Source: Protula sp. h YS-2021 (lineage: Eukaryota; Annelida; Polychaeta; Sabellida; Serpulidae). From it: a DNA stretch of 64,000 bases. How positions within the stretch are numbered: the stretch's first letter is position 1; the number at the start of each line of letters is the position of its first letter. The notes below the pieces were generated by a model that was not told the origin of the DNA, did no database searches, and saw only the letters and a program-made list of their open reading frames with translations. Where the stretch lies: assembly GCA_949752745.1 (NCBI GenBank), contig OX457031.1, positions 620,001 through 684,000 of the forward strand. Direction: 5' to 3'. Shown here piece by piece: positions 13,041 to 34,830 of the stretch. Made by a program: the position numbers and the translations under genes.

Positions 13041-13335
13041 GTTCTACTGCAGTCAATCATCGTGACGTCATCAATCACGTGACATTAGACCCCCTAGGAC
13101 CATACTATGTGAGGACCCCCAAGACATACTTTGTGAGGACCCTCCCCTAGGCAGCGAAAGTTCTACTGCTGTCAATAATTGAATCATACTATGTGAGAAC
13201 CCCCCTAGGTAGCGAAAGTTCTACTGCTGTCAATCATTGAACCATAGTATTTGAGGACTCCTCCAGGTCGCGAAAGTTCTACTATCTGTCTATCATTGAG
13301 CCATACCATGTGAGGACCCCCCTTCCCGGGAGCTG
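13041..13335. repeat. ~60-bp tandem repeats related to the 47.5/48.6 kb TIR element
   Basis: About four imperfect units contain 'accatactatgtgaggaccc', 'ccctaggtagcgaaagttct' and 'actgctgtcaatcattga'. The first unit also contains cgtgacgtcatcaatcacgtgac, closely resembling the ends of the inverted-repeat element at 47453-48642. It is probably a relic of the same family. Confidence 0.6.
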
Positions 13336-13472
13336 CGGCATCTCTCCGCGAAATTGGGAACTTGAAAATCAGAATGTGGCGGGAAATCAAATTTGGCGGG
13401 AAAAGCTGGGTGTATAAAAGGACGTCTGAGAACACATTTCAGCATATCGGTTCAAGCAATTGATGCGACAAC

Positions 13473-13900
13473 AATGGCAGCCAGTTCAATATGGGATACA
13501 CCAGTCCTCTGCCATGAATGCAATGTGGAATTTCCATCTATGGAGTCGTTTAAAGCACATACTGGCACATAAACATGAGATGAAAACTGCAGTGAAACGT
13601 TCTCATGAAGAGCTTGTTCAGGAGAAAGAAGCAAAGAGACAAAAGAAGGAACAAGATGGCAGAACGATGGCAACTAGTTCAGACACGCCAGTCCTCTGCC
13701 TTGAATGCAATGTGGAATTTCCATCTATGGATGTGTTTGAAACACATACATGCACACCAGCTGAGATGAAAAATGTAGTGAACGGGCTCATGAAGAGCTT
13801 GTTAAGGAGAAAGCTGCAAAGAGACAAAAGACGGGACAAGTGGGGAGACGCAGAAGGCTTAGTCTTGGCGAACACGGGCATGAAAAAACGGTTTTGAGTC
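13473..13900 (+). pseudogene. Duplicated zinc-finger-like segment (two ~200-bp copies)
   Basis: Two copies of the same coding segment lie at about 13473-13570 and 13671-13770. Each encodes DTPVLC-ECNVEFPSM followed by a His-containing stretch. The first copy is terminated by a stop soon after AHTGT. The second continues for about 50 Lys/Arg-rich residues to a stop at 13897. C-x2-C spacing is present, but the complete C2H2 pattern is imperfect. It is probably the N-terminal region of the polymerase-type element that follows. Confidence 0.45.
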
Positions 13901-14094
13901 CTACAATGGAACGGATTTACTGCTGAAATGCGACAGTAAGAGAACCGTATTAAAACACATTTGTTGGAGACCTTAGACCATGGAATGAAATGGTACGCTG
14001 TGGTGCATGCTCGCGTCAAGAAAATGGTAGTGAAACAAGGAAAGGACGACGAATGCACAAGGTGTCAGGACAGAACAAGTGGATAGTGCATTTA

Positions 14095-14910
14095 TCAGCA
14101 GTCCAACATACAACATACAATCCAGCGGATATTGAGAAGGAAGGACTTGCCGGAAGCCGATAAAGAAATGTTCACTAAGTTTGACGAACATGAGCGACAA
14201 GGCTCTGGCTGGGTGCTGAATAATATACTGCACACTGAAGTACATACAGCTACGTTAGCGCCTCTGGAAGCAAGCAGTTTTATCCCGCTGGCGAAGAAAT
14301 TGAAGAATACGAAAGGTGTGTTAAACATTCAGAATCAAGACAGCAAGGTCAGTATTGGCTCACCTTCACCCTTCAACAAACATCAACCCAGAGCGTTTGA
14401 ATTAATACAAGCCCTTTGAGAAGGAATTAAAGTTAGATTGCATGATATTTCCCACGCCAATTACTGACATTCCAAAGTTTGAAAAGGAGAACGATGTGTC
14501 CGTGTTTGGATATGAACAAGTTGTGGCTGTTTGGATACAACTCAGCCGAAATGCCAGTGCGACAGAAATCAACTTACTTCCGATTAGCAGTGACAAGAAA
14601 AGGCATTACTGCTTGATCAAGAATTTTAGTAAACTTATGTCTTATCGTACCAAGCATAAGAATGCAGCTATTTATTGTTTCAACTGTCTTCACGGGTTTA
14701 TACGACAAGATCTTTTAGGTGAGCATCGTAAAATGTGTGGCAACCATGGAGCGCAACGTTTATCATTCCCAAGGAATCTATCATCAAGTTCAAGAATGTG
14801 GCCAAACAACAGCGAGCCCCCTTTGTGATTTATGCTGACTTTGAATGTTTCACGCAAAAGCATGAAGGGGATAGGTGTCAGCGTCATTGTCTAAACAGCT
14901 TTGCCTATGT
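14095..14910 (+). pseudogene. Polinton/Maverick-type DNA polymerase B, N-terminal part, decayed
   Basis: Three overlapping frames broken by frameshifts carry the N-terminal hallmarks of the protein-primed family-B polymerase of Polinton/Maverick elements. These are GSGW at about 14204, a KFEKEN...FGYE block at 14478, an HYCLIKN and Cys/His-rich block at 14607-14740, and the exonuclease I motif YADFEC near 14830-14850. Everything after about 14970 is lost and replaced by a dispersed repeat. A PSPF...RAFEL segment is followed by a stop. The identification rests on motif order recognised from the family, and this copy cannot encode an active enzyme. Confidence 0.7.
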
Positions 14911-14969
14911 GGTTGTCAGCCAGTACGACACACGTGCACCAGTCATGTATCGAGGAGACAATGCCGTGA

Positions 14970-15324
14970 AAGTTTTTTTAACCTTAACCGACGCCCAGCT
15001 ATCTAATGTAGCTACAATTCTAAAACCAACCCTACCCATTTTAGCCAACGTTACGGTAAATGTTTGTACACTGAGTGCAGTTATAACTATAATGTATACC
15101 TTCGTCTTCGTACATTCACATCGACAAAAGCACAAGAAGGCACAAGAATCACCTCGGCGGGAGTGTGTGTTTGTGGTGTGGTGGGGGGGGGGGGCGTTTT
15201 GGTGTCAAAATAGTGCGCTGGTTGTTATAACACAAGATATAAGATGACCCAGTTTAAAAGTGAAAGCTACTTCCAGGTACTGCAAAAACATTGCAAGCAG
15301 TTACGTAATTACTCCCATATATGG
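14970..15324. repeat. Dispersed repeat, copy 1 (~350 bp)
   Basis: The stretch from 'ttttaaccttaaccg' to 'actcccatatatgg' recurs in the same orientation at about 55490-55833 with scattered substitutions and small indels. This copy ends in a long G run. No coding frame is shared, so it is an interspersed repeat of unknown class. Confidence 0.85.
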
Positions 15325-15410
15325 GGGGGGGGGGGGGCGGGGGATGTGTTCAAAGTGCATATGATTGATTGCATTTACTGTTGCTGTTTGGCATGGGCCA
15401 AGCCTAGCAG

Positions 15411-15488
15411 TGACTCCCACGGCGCTGATTACGTCATCTCGCCGTTGACGGGAGAAAAGATCCCGGTCAGTAAGATCACGGAGCATAT
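15411..15488 (+). pseudogene. SF3A1: SF3A1 exon-like fragment 1 (GEKIP region)
   Basis: After an acceptor (gcctagcag) the frame encodes ADYVISPLTGEKIPVSKITE and ends HM at a GT donor (AT|gtgaat). This matches the segment of splicing factor 3A subunit 1 that precedes the RxGLLDPRW region. Exon borders and phase (1 base in, 2 out) look authentic. Upstream SF3A1 exons (SURP modules) are not seen in the window. Confidence 0.75.
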
Positions 15489-15758
15489 GTGAATCGGTAA
15501 GGTTGTCGATGAAAATAAAGCATCAAAATACATAGATAATAAATGATAAAAATTACGACGACGTGTAAAAATGTAGACCTATTGATTGTTGTTAGGAGTG
15601 AATTTGCCTTTTCGTTTGTGAATTTGCCTTTTCGTTTGTGAATTTGCCTTTTCCTTTGTGAATTCATTGGGTGTTGTTGAACGAAAAAAAAGAATTAATA
15701 TATAATAATACATATAATATATGCATAGGTAAAAAAATGAAAAGTGTATGTACACGCA

Positions 15759-15928
15759 GGTATACTAGACCTGCGGTGGATCGAGGTGCGCGACCGCGTT
15801 GGCCGAGAAGCGTGAGGAGCAGGAGGTGTACGCCGCGGGCGCGTCCATCAGCAGTACGCTGCGCAACCTCGCCACGCGGCGTATCGATATCTTCGGCTCG
15901 GGAGAGGAGACCCAGATTGGCAAAATAG
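15759..15928 (+). pseudogene. SF3A1: SF3A1 exon-like fragment 2, frameshifted
   Basis: Two frames are needed to read the next SF3A1 block. ILDLRWIEVRDR is in one frame, and EKREEQEVYAAG...RRIDIFGSGEETQIG is in another, with one extra base between them near 15800-15806. The expected residues just before GILD are degraded too. Sequence match to the family is clear; the frame break argues for a non-functional copy or a local sequence error. Confidence 0.75.
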
Positions 15929-16029
15929 TGCGTCGCTTTTTGTTTTTGCTTTTTTCCTTTTTCTTATTTTCTTTTGATTGTCCAAGGGCCTTATGTAAGT
16001 CTGGGATGGGGGAGGCGTGGTGAGGGAGG

Positions 16030-16385
16030 GGATCGGCACACCATCCACAAGTCCAAGGGCCTCAAGTGAGTGACGTGCTTGTCGGGGAGGGGGGCTGCTA
16101 AACCATCCACAAGTCCAAGGGCCTCAAGTGAGTGACGTGCTTGTCGGGGAGGGGGCTGCTAAATCATACACAAGTCCAAGGGCCTCATTTGAGTGACAGG
16201 TGCCGAATATCCCGGATAAACCCAAGTGGAAGTGTAGCGGTCAGTTCATACCCCTCACACTGCCGCTCACGGATACGGTAAGGCGAGGAGGGCTGCTGAA
16301 CCATCCACAAGTCTAAGGGCCTCATGTGAGTGACGTGGTTGTCGGCGGGGGGGGGGGGGGACTCCTAAACCATACACAAGTTCAA
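16030..16385 (+). repeat. SF3A1 exon end plus splice donor, copied about five times
   Basis: The exon tail encoding TIHKSKGL followed by the donor CAA|gtgagt occurs at about 16039-16063, 16102-16126, 16162-16188 (donor mutated to tttgagt), 16299-16325 and partially at 16369-16385. Spacing is about 60 bp for the first three. Each copy carries the intronic 'gacgtg(c/g)ttgtcgg(g/c)g' tail. The peptide corresponds to the IHKAKGL motif of SF3A1. Confidence 0.8.
16200..16277 (+). pseudogene. SF3A1: SF3A1 exon-like fragment (ubiquitin-like domain start), out of order
   Basis: An acceptor (gagtgacag) precedes 26 in-frame codons reading VPNIPDKPKWKC...LTLPLTDT, which end at a donor (ACG|gtaagg). This matches the beginning of the C-terminal ubiquitin-like domain of SF3A1. 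In the normal gene this block follows the proline-rich region and the KKxKTED segment. Here it lies 0.5 kb upstream of them. Confidence 0.75.
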
Positions 16386-16509
16386 ATTTCTCTTTGAATA
16401 TTTCAAAGTTGGATGATCAACTTTTAGTGGAGTTTGAAGCTTTTGAATTTAAACTTTTGAATTTAAATCTTTGTAATTGACAGACCCGATGAAGAGAAGG
16501 AGAAGATAG

Positions 16510-16980
16510 GCCCGACACATTAAGGCATTCCCCAGCTGATGGCCCCCACTCCTCCTGTGTCCAAGCCAGTGGTGGCTCCCCTCCCTCTGATGTCCAAACC
16601 AACGCCTCTGGCACCCCGCCCGAGCATCCCAAACAGCTAGCGCCGCCTCCCCAGCCTCCCAAATAGGCAACGGTCCAAATAGGCCGCCTCCCATGCCGCA
16701 ACCCCCGCAGCCGGTGCCAGTCATGGTCGTGCCTTTGCGCCCGCCTGTCCCGCCCATCATGGACGTACCCACGCCCGTGGTTTTCGACGGACGCCCCATC
16801 ACGCCGCTGATGGGAATGACCGGCGCGCTCGTGCCACCGCAGCCGCCGCGGCCCGCCGTGACAGTGCCGGCGCCGCCCAAGCAGGCAGCCAAGGCGAGCG
16901 GGGACGAGCCGCCCGCCAAGAAGGCCAAGACGGAGGATCAGCTTATTCACGAGGGCGAGTTCCTGCTCAAGTATCCCGAG
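16510..16980 (+). pseudogene. SF3A1: SF3A1 exon-like fragment, proline-rich region and KTED motif
   Basis: From about 16630 an open frame encodes a Pro/Val/Met-rich stretch (PVPVMVVPLRPPVPPIMDVP) and then EPPAKKAKTEDQLIHEGEFL, ending LKYPE at a good donor (GAG|gtgagc). It corresponds to the proline-rich and pre-ubiquitin-like segment of SF3A1, the U2 snRNP component that helps recruit U2 to the branch site. The frame upstream of 16630 is unclear. The exon edge has expanded into the minisatellite that follows. Confidence 0.8.
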
Positions 16981-17392
16981 GTGAGCTCCTTCTCAAATAT
17001 CCGGGGTGAGTTCGTGCTCAAATATGCGATGGTGAGTTCCTCCTCAAATATGCCGGGGTGAGTTCCTGCTCAAATATCCGGTCGTGAGTTCATGTTCAAA
17101 TATCCGGGGGTGAGCTCCTGCCCATATATCCGGAGGTAAATTGCTGCTGAAATATCTCGAGATGAGTTCCTACTCAAATATCCCGGGATGAGATCCTGCT
17201 CAAATATCTGGAAATGAGTTCGTGCTCTGATATGCGGAGGTGAGTTCCTCCTCAAATATGCCGGGGTGAGTTCCTGCTGAAATATCCGAAGGCGAGTTCG
17301 TGCTCAAATATCCCGGGACGAGCTCCTGCTCAAATATTCGGAAATGAGCTCCTGCTCAAATATCCGGAGGTGAATTCCTGCTTTTCATGGTG
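16960..17392. repeat. ~26-bp minisatellite grown from the SF3A1 exon/donor junction, about 16 copies
   Basis: The unit 'gagttcctgctcaaatatcc' plus 'ggaggt' repeats the last 20 or so exonic bases (GAGTTCCTGCTCAAGTATCC) plus the donor. Many copies keep a gtgagt hexamer. The real exon end sits at the start of the array. Confidence 0.88.
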
Positions 17393-17459
17393 CGGTACTG
17401 GTTTAGTTGGGGGCGGCCTATTTCGCTAGCCACATTAGCAACTAAAAAGTTTTAAGTGT

Positions 17460-17700
17460 GAGGGATTGAGAAAAGTGTCGGCAATTAGGAAAAGTGTCGG
17501 AAAAAGTATCAGAGAGTGAGAAAAGTGTAAGGGAGTGGAAAAATGTCAGGGAGTTGAAAAAGTGCCAGGGAGTGAGAAAAGTGTCAGGGAATGGGAAAAG
17601 TGTCAGGGAGAAGGAGTATCATGAACTAGAAAAAGTGTCAGGGAGTGGGAAGTGTCAGGAAGTATGAAAAAGTGTCAGGAAGTGGGAAAAGGTCAGATAT
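17460..17700. repeat. ~19-20-bp imperfect minisatellite
   Basis: About a dozen diverged copies of 'gggagtgagaaaagtgtca' occur with internal gaps. Confidence 0.8.
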
Positions 17701-17815
17701 TAAAGGTCCGCTTTGGGAACGAGCTTTGGGGCAAAGGTTAATTTACAGAGAGGAAAATGTGACTACGAAAAGCATGGCAGGTGCCCAAAAACTTTTCTAC
17801 AAAACCAATGAAGAG

Positions 17816-17816
17816 T

Positions 17817-17900
<84 letters not shown>
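17816..17900. repeat. (TA)n microsatellite
   Basis: An uninterrupted AT dinucleotide run of about 84 bp. Confidence 0.97.
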
Positions 17901-17905
<5 letters not shown>

Positions 17906-17974
17906 CGTTACAGAGTATTTGTAATTAGGGATTTCATCACTGCAACCTTCGCGGATTACATTAAATCCCTATAA

Positions 17975-18940
17975 TCTTCAGGGATTTCGTGTAACCACTG
18001 AAAACGAGGACCAGTAATTTCATGAAATTCCTGATCAGTATTTATAACTATAGGAAATAACTGTATGACGTATTTTATATTCATTTGTGTTATATCTGTA
18101 CTGTATAATGAATAGGTATAAATTGTTTAAGTTGTATAAATATTATCAGCTACTTTAAAGAAAACTTAACTTCTTTTAAAAATATTTATTAACTCCAAAG
18201 CATATTGATTGGCAGGTTAAAATGTGCTGTAACAGCAAAACAACCCTTGCAATGTATAAGGGACTCCTGTAAGATTATTGGAAAGTCAAGAAGTACAAGA
18301 TACGACCATTTGAATCACACACAATAAACCCATTATATAGCAAGCCAAAAAAATGGATATTTATTAAAAGATTCTGAGACATATGCATGCTGTTGAGCAG
18401 TTATGAAACACAACAATGTAAAATCATACTTTGTATTGTACATATGTGTTGCAGATCTCACTTAACATTGAAATTACATGTACTGTTATGGAAATACGAT
18501 AAAATTGGATAAAATACATGCAAGCGCGCATTATCGTTCATTTGTTCTTACACACTAAAGAGCTATCACAGCGATTTGAACATTTCAACTTGTTTTTAAA
18601 ACAAAACACCTGTTACTTTCACAACGTTTGTCAGTCTTAGCACAATTACACCGTACGAAACGCTGTCCACAAAAACTCGATTTCTGGATGACAGAGACAA
18701 TTCTTTGGATCGATCCACGTCAGCTTCTTAAACGTAACCGCTAAGGACAGACATCACACTGGTTGTGAAAATACCTCGTTTTCATAATTCAAGCCTTAGC
18801 ACTAATCTTGTACATATCATGTTCATCTCTATTGTGAATAAAACCCCAAGATATTTCTGGGATCTCTGCGTCCCCTGTGTACTGGTGGAATTGGTACTGC
18901 CACAGTATCACCAGTTTCTCCCCTTACAAGTACACTAGCA
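17975..18940. other. Non-coding AT-rich stretch downstream of gene B
   Basis: No gene or clear repeat is recognised; sequence complexity is ordinary. Confidence 0.35.
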
Positions 18941-18944
18941 TCGT

Positions 18945-19250
18945 AAGTAACATTGGCATATTTCTTAGAATGCTCCTGTAGCATACGGTCCATGGCCAGT
19001 TACAGTGTGCCCATTTGATGACGTCATGGCTGTTCTCGATGCTGACGCAGTAGATCAGTGGTTGCGTCGGGCAGGATCGCCTCTTGACCAGCTTCTCAAC
19101 ATTGCCGCATTGTAGCTCTTTGAATCTTTTCGAATAGGTAGTAGGCGTGTCGATCTTTGGATTCCAGTAGTTGCTGCTACTGGCTTCACATTTTTGATAG
19201 CAGAGTAGGACTGCCCTTTTTGGCAGTGGGTCGTTTAAGTGGCTTCAAAG
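18945..19250 (-). other. Unassigned open stretch, about 95 codons, minus strand
   Basis: Reading from about 19250 down to 18945 the minus strand is open without an initiating Met. It contains DPLPKRAVLLCYQKCE, YWNPKIDTP and HDVIKWAHCNWPW. The Cys/Trp-rich, non-repetitive composition looks more like a decayed coding region or isolated exon than chance, but I recognise no family. It lies 1.1 kb downstream of gene B's stop codon. Confidence 0.25.
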
Positions 19251-19619
19251 TTTTTATAGAGCTCAGCGTTGAACGCATCTTCGTATGATTCAGACATGTT
19301 TAATATGCAATATCAATTTGAGATCATATTTGATATTTTATAGAATTAAACCTCCGGAGTATACATACACTACTCCGGGGAAGCAAAATAATTTGATAAT
19401 TCCCAATGCAACATACCCAGGAAGGTACTATGATTCGCTGTTTTAACTGCTCTTAAAAATCTCATCTGCCGGTGTTATAGTTTGCTAAATCAATCTTAAT
19501 CACACTGATCTGTAATTGCAATTTACAATTCAAAAGATAAAAAAGTAAAACAACCCTAGAGGTCCTTAATAATTTTAAAAGTATTATTCGCACATTGCAA
19601 GATTAAACTTCATTAAACC

Positions 19620-20060
19620 GTCTAAATATGAAAAGAAAACAGTCAAAGATAGAGAAAACAATATATAATTTCAATATGTAATTTTAAACTATAAAACGTT
19701 ACACATATTCATTGAAATATTATTAGTGGTCTTGTGTAATAACTTGCCCTTAATGCCAGGCTTTTCAGGAAATTCGTCTAAGCCATACAAATACGAACAG
19801 AAAACAATCAAAAATAGAGAAAACAATATGTAGTTTTAAACTATAAAACGTTACACATATTCTTTGAAACACTGTCAGTGGTCTTGTGTAATAAGTTACC
19901 CTTAATGTCAGGTTTTTTCAGGAAATTCGTCTAAGCCGTACAAATACGAACAGAAAACAATCAAAGATAGAGAAAACAATATGTAATTTTAAAATATAAA
20001 CATTACACATATACTGTCACTGATCTTGTGTAATAAGTTACCTTAATTTCAGTAAATTAT
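19620..20060. repeat. Three tandem units of ~155 bp
   Basis: Each unit runs through 'aatacgaacagaaaacaatc', 'agagaaaacaatatgtaatt', 'cgttacacatattc' and 'gtggtcttgtgtaataa'. The third unit is shortened. No coding content is seen. Confidence 0.85.
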
Positions 20061-20328
20061 TAATCTTGTAGGTTTGAAGCGATGTGGAGTGCATCACTAA
20101 AATGCAGACTGTGTGAAAATACTGTTTCTGGGCCATGAACGTGTGTCTTGATTCTATTTTAAATAAATCTTTACTGAATTATGGCTGTATCTGGACCGAA
20201 ATTTTGGCTTAACTTGGCCGTATCTTAACTGAAATTTGAATCTATCCTGGCTGAAGTGGGCTGTATTTATTTTGATTGTATCATGACTTTGAACTTGGCT
20301 GAATCGTGACTGGAATCCTGGCTGGTTT

Positions 20329-31547
<11,219 letters not shown>

Positions 31548-31601
31548 CTTGCCACTGGCTGTTCCTCCTTTTTTTACTTTCGTGTTTCTATAATAAAGCA
31601 A

Positions 31602-32970
31602 TTTTTAGTGATCCGTTAAATCGTAAAAATTAACCTTCTCAGTATAATCATCTGTGTTGTTTCCACAATAAAGGAATTTTTCTTTATTTTTTTTTCGGGA
31701 AGGGGGGGGGGCGGGTTAGTTCTTATTTATATAATAAATGATTGTATTTTTTAAAGTTAAAAAAGAGAGATTACTTCTTACAAATGGCACTCTGCTAAAT
31801 CTTTTTATTTCTTTCAGACAAAAAAAAAAAAAAGAAGAATTAGAATTATCTTCCATAAATGGTTTTGTTTGGGAGAAAATTAGAAAATTAAAACACGATT
31901 CATTTTCATATTGTCTTATAGAAATAGACTATAAGTATATCCTGTGAAAATGGTGCATTTTATAGTTTATAAAACATAATTTTTCGTGCACAATGTTATC
32001 CATCGGATAATTACATTTAAACATTTAAGTAACCTATTCAAAATTAATTCAAACTCTTTTTCAATTGTTGTCAAATAGAAACTCATTAATTCGTACAGCC
32101 TATGGCTTGCCGATACGTTTGAAAATTATCCTAAAGTAGAATAATTCCTGCGGGAGAAAGAGTAAAAATATGCCAAATGAATTAAAGGATCTCGGTGAAA
32201 AACTACGCATAAACTAGCGGGCCTGTTATTGGTTCTTTAAGTAGCAGGCATTCAGTGAGAAAAATATTGACGTATGAGTTCGTATGGATTTGTTCTTTTT
32301 TTCTTCTTAATGCCACAATGCGACAGTCATTGCCGTTTTATTTTAATAGTGCATACACCTGAACTGACATTTTTTACCCCAGTAAAGGGGATCGATATAT
32401 TTAGTCCTATTTCATCTAATCGATAGTCGAGCTCTGTTTGTGTATAACGAGTTCTTAGAAAAAGGGACTATTTAAGCTGTTGATTCAGAGACGCTTGAGG
32501 GGACCGGGCTCGTTGGGGAAGGGGGAGGGGGCGGGGCGGGGGGGGGGGGAGCTGGCAGGAATTGCCACTCTGTCCTGGCCGGTGTTTTTTTAAACTTTCT
32601 GTCAGGGATGGCGTAAAAGAATAGGCATAAGAACAGCCCCCCTCCCTCCCACCCTGAACAAACGTAAACAATTACTATAGCGTCCGTGAGTAGTTTTTGC
32701 CCTCCCGTTCCTTCCCCTGGCATTAAATTATGACTTATGAAAGGAAACGAGAAGAATGTATGAAACGTTCCCAGTAATACCATAAAAACCTCTGTATGAA
32801 AAAAGCCTTTGCGACCCGCAGTAATGTTCCAATGTATATATTGTAAAAGCAATACTAGAACTTTTCAGAATTTTTTCAGGTAAAATACCAGGACCTTTTT
32901 TGGTCTTTTGGAGACAATTTACCAGGGCATTCGTGAACCTTTGATACACATATCCAAGGTTCTCACCGGT
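31602..32970. other. Intergenic sequence upstream of gene B
   Basis: No gene is seen. A probable 3' splice acceptor at about 31590 indicates that a non-coding first exon of gene B lies somewhere upstream, but I cannot place it. G- and A-runs occur near 31698 and 31820. Confidence 0.4.
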
Positions 32971-32984
32971 ATATACGCCACTAG

Positions 32985-33145
32985 GGTGTTCCCCAAAGAA
33001 AGAGGTGTTCCGTAACGGGAGGGGTTCCTTAGCGGGAGGTGTTCCCTGACGAGAGGTGCTCCGTAATGGGAGGTGTTCCCTAACGGGAGGTGTTCCGTAG
33101 CGGGAGATGTTCCGAAACAAGAGGTGTTTCGTAACGAGATGTTTT
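32985..33145. repeat. ~19-bp minisatellite
   Basis: About eight imperfect copies of 'cgtaacgggaggtgttcc' occur in head-to-tail order. Confidence 0.85.
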
Positions 33146-33369
33146 ATGGAACGAGAAGAAATTGACTCGATGAGGGTGACTACCGCCCCACCCCTCACCT
33201 CCCCACCCACCCCGCCCCCATCCCCACCTCACCCCACCCCGCCCCACCCCACCGTTCTCCCCTATTTCCACTGATAATTTTAAAGTATGATTATTACAGC
33301 AAATTAGAACTTCATTTTGTTTTCAAATTGACGAGACTTTTGGCCACAGACCAGAGAGTAAAGCGGCCC

Positions 33370-33495
33370 AGTGAGGGGGGAGGGGAGACAGAAAGAGAGA
33401 GAAAGAGAGAGGCAGAAAGGAAGAGAGGGAGAGAGAGAAGGGTGGGGAGAGAAGAGAGAGAGAGAGAAAAGGGGAGAGAGGGAGAGACAGGAGAG

Positions 33496-33582
<87 letters not shown>

Positions 33583-33645
33583 AGATGGAGAGAGAGAGAA
33601 GGGGAAGGAGAGACAGAGTGAGAGAGATAGAGGGAAAAAGAGCGA
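33370..33645. repeat. (GA)n-rich tract
   Basis: Purine-rich sequence with a pure GA core at about 33504-33579. The Glu/Arg open frames across it are artefacts. Confidence 0.95.
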
Positions 33646-34340
33646 GGGAAATAAATTATTCGGGCGTACGAATATTCAAGTGCACTAATTATCTACGTGT
33701 ACGAACTGTCCGGATGAGTCTGATAAAATTTGGGGTTCCAATGAAGCTTGGACGAAGTAACGAGGGGCTGCTCTATATTTTTTGTATTTAAAAATCGGCC
33801 CAAAATGCGAGGGGTCGTTCGTAACGTAACTGTTTCAGCACTCTTTTTTTTTTTCTTTACTCAATGGTCCAGCCTAAATCAAACCTAGACAGGACATAAC
33901 CGCCTCTGACTGTGATATGTGCGTTCAAGGACCACCAACCCCCCTCCCCCTGCCCCCTCCCCCCTCACCCCAATAGATGGCTTCTTAAGCCAATGTCATT
34001 GACTGTAGGAAATGAAGCAAAAATGGGTTAAAACTACAGATTTTCCAACTTTTTTTGAGAAACCCGATCTTATCCCCAATGCTTTACTGTCTCCGCAAAA
34101 AATGTTAGAAATTGGAGCAGAATTTAACAATGATATTTGTTTCCATGTTACGGCTGCTGTGGTGGTTGTCAATGGTAGATAGCGTGTCAACAACTTGGTT
34201 TATTTATGTAAATGTATCGCTTCCAATAAGGAAATAGGAAGCAGCGGGAATACCACAAAAAAACGCATCTAATGCAGTGAGAAGTTGGTGTTTCTTGTCA
34301 CTAAAGATAGAGCTGCAGGTGCCTTCGACATAACCTTAAC
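33646..34340. other. Intergenic stretch between simple repeats
   Basis: No gene, RNA or named repeat is recognised. Confidence 0.35.
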
Positions 34341-34344
34341 ATAT

Positions 34345-34465
34345 CTCTCACTCATTTTATCTCTATAAGTCTCTCTGTCTATCTCTGTCTCTATCTCTCT
34401 CTGCCTCTCTCTCTCTTTCTCTCTCTCCCTTTTCCTCCTCTCTCACACACACTCTCTCTCCCTCC

Positions 34466-34527
<62 letters not shown>

Positions 34528-34532
34528 CCTCC

Positions 34533-34582
<50 letters not shown>

Positions 34583-34830
34583 CCCCTCCCTCCTCTCTCC
34601 CACTCTCTCTCTCTCTCCCTCATATCTCTCCCCCCCTCTCTCTCTCTCCCTCATATCTCTCTCCCTCTCTCTCTCTTTCTCTCTCCCTTCTCCTCCTCTC
34701 TCCCACTCTCTCTCTCTCTCTTTCTCCTTTTCCCTCCTCTCTCCCACTCTGTCTCTCTCTCTCCCTCCTCCTCCTCTCTCAAACCCTCCTTTTCTCTCCA
34801 TCCCTCCCTCTATCTCCACCCTCCCTCATC
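34345..34830. repeat. (CT)n-rich tract
   Basis: Pyrimidine-rich microsatellite with interspersed CCCTCC. It is the opposite purine/pyrimidine polarity to the (GA)n tract 0.8 kb upstream, so the two could pair as an inverted repeat. Confidence 0.95.

Noticed and set aside
13460..13897. A single intact 145-codon gene
   Set aside because: The first half is read in a different frame from the recognisable duplicate segment at 13473-13570. Only the second copy is in frame, so the locus is a duplicated remnant.
33328..34819. Glu/Arg-rich frames on both strands
   Set aside because: They are translations of (GA)n and (CT)n tracts.
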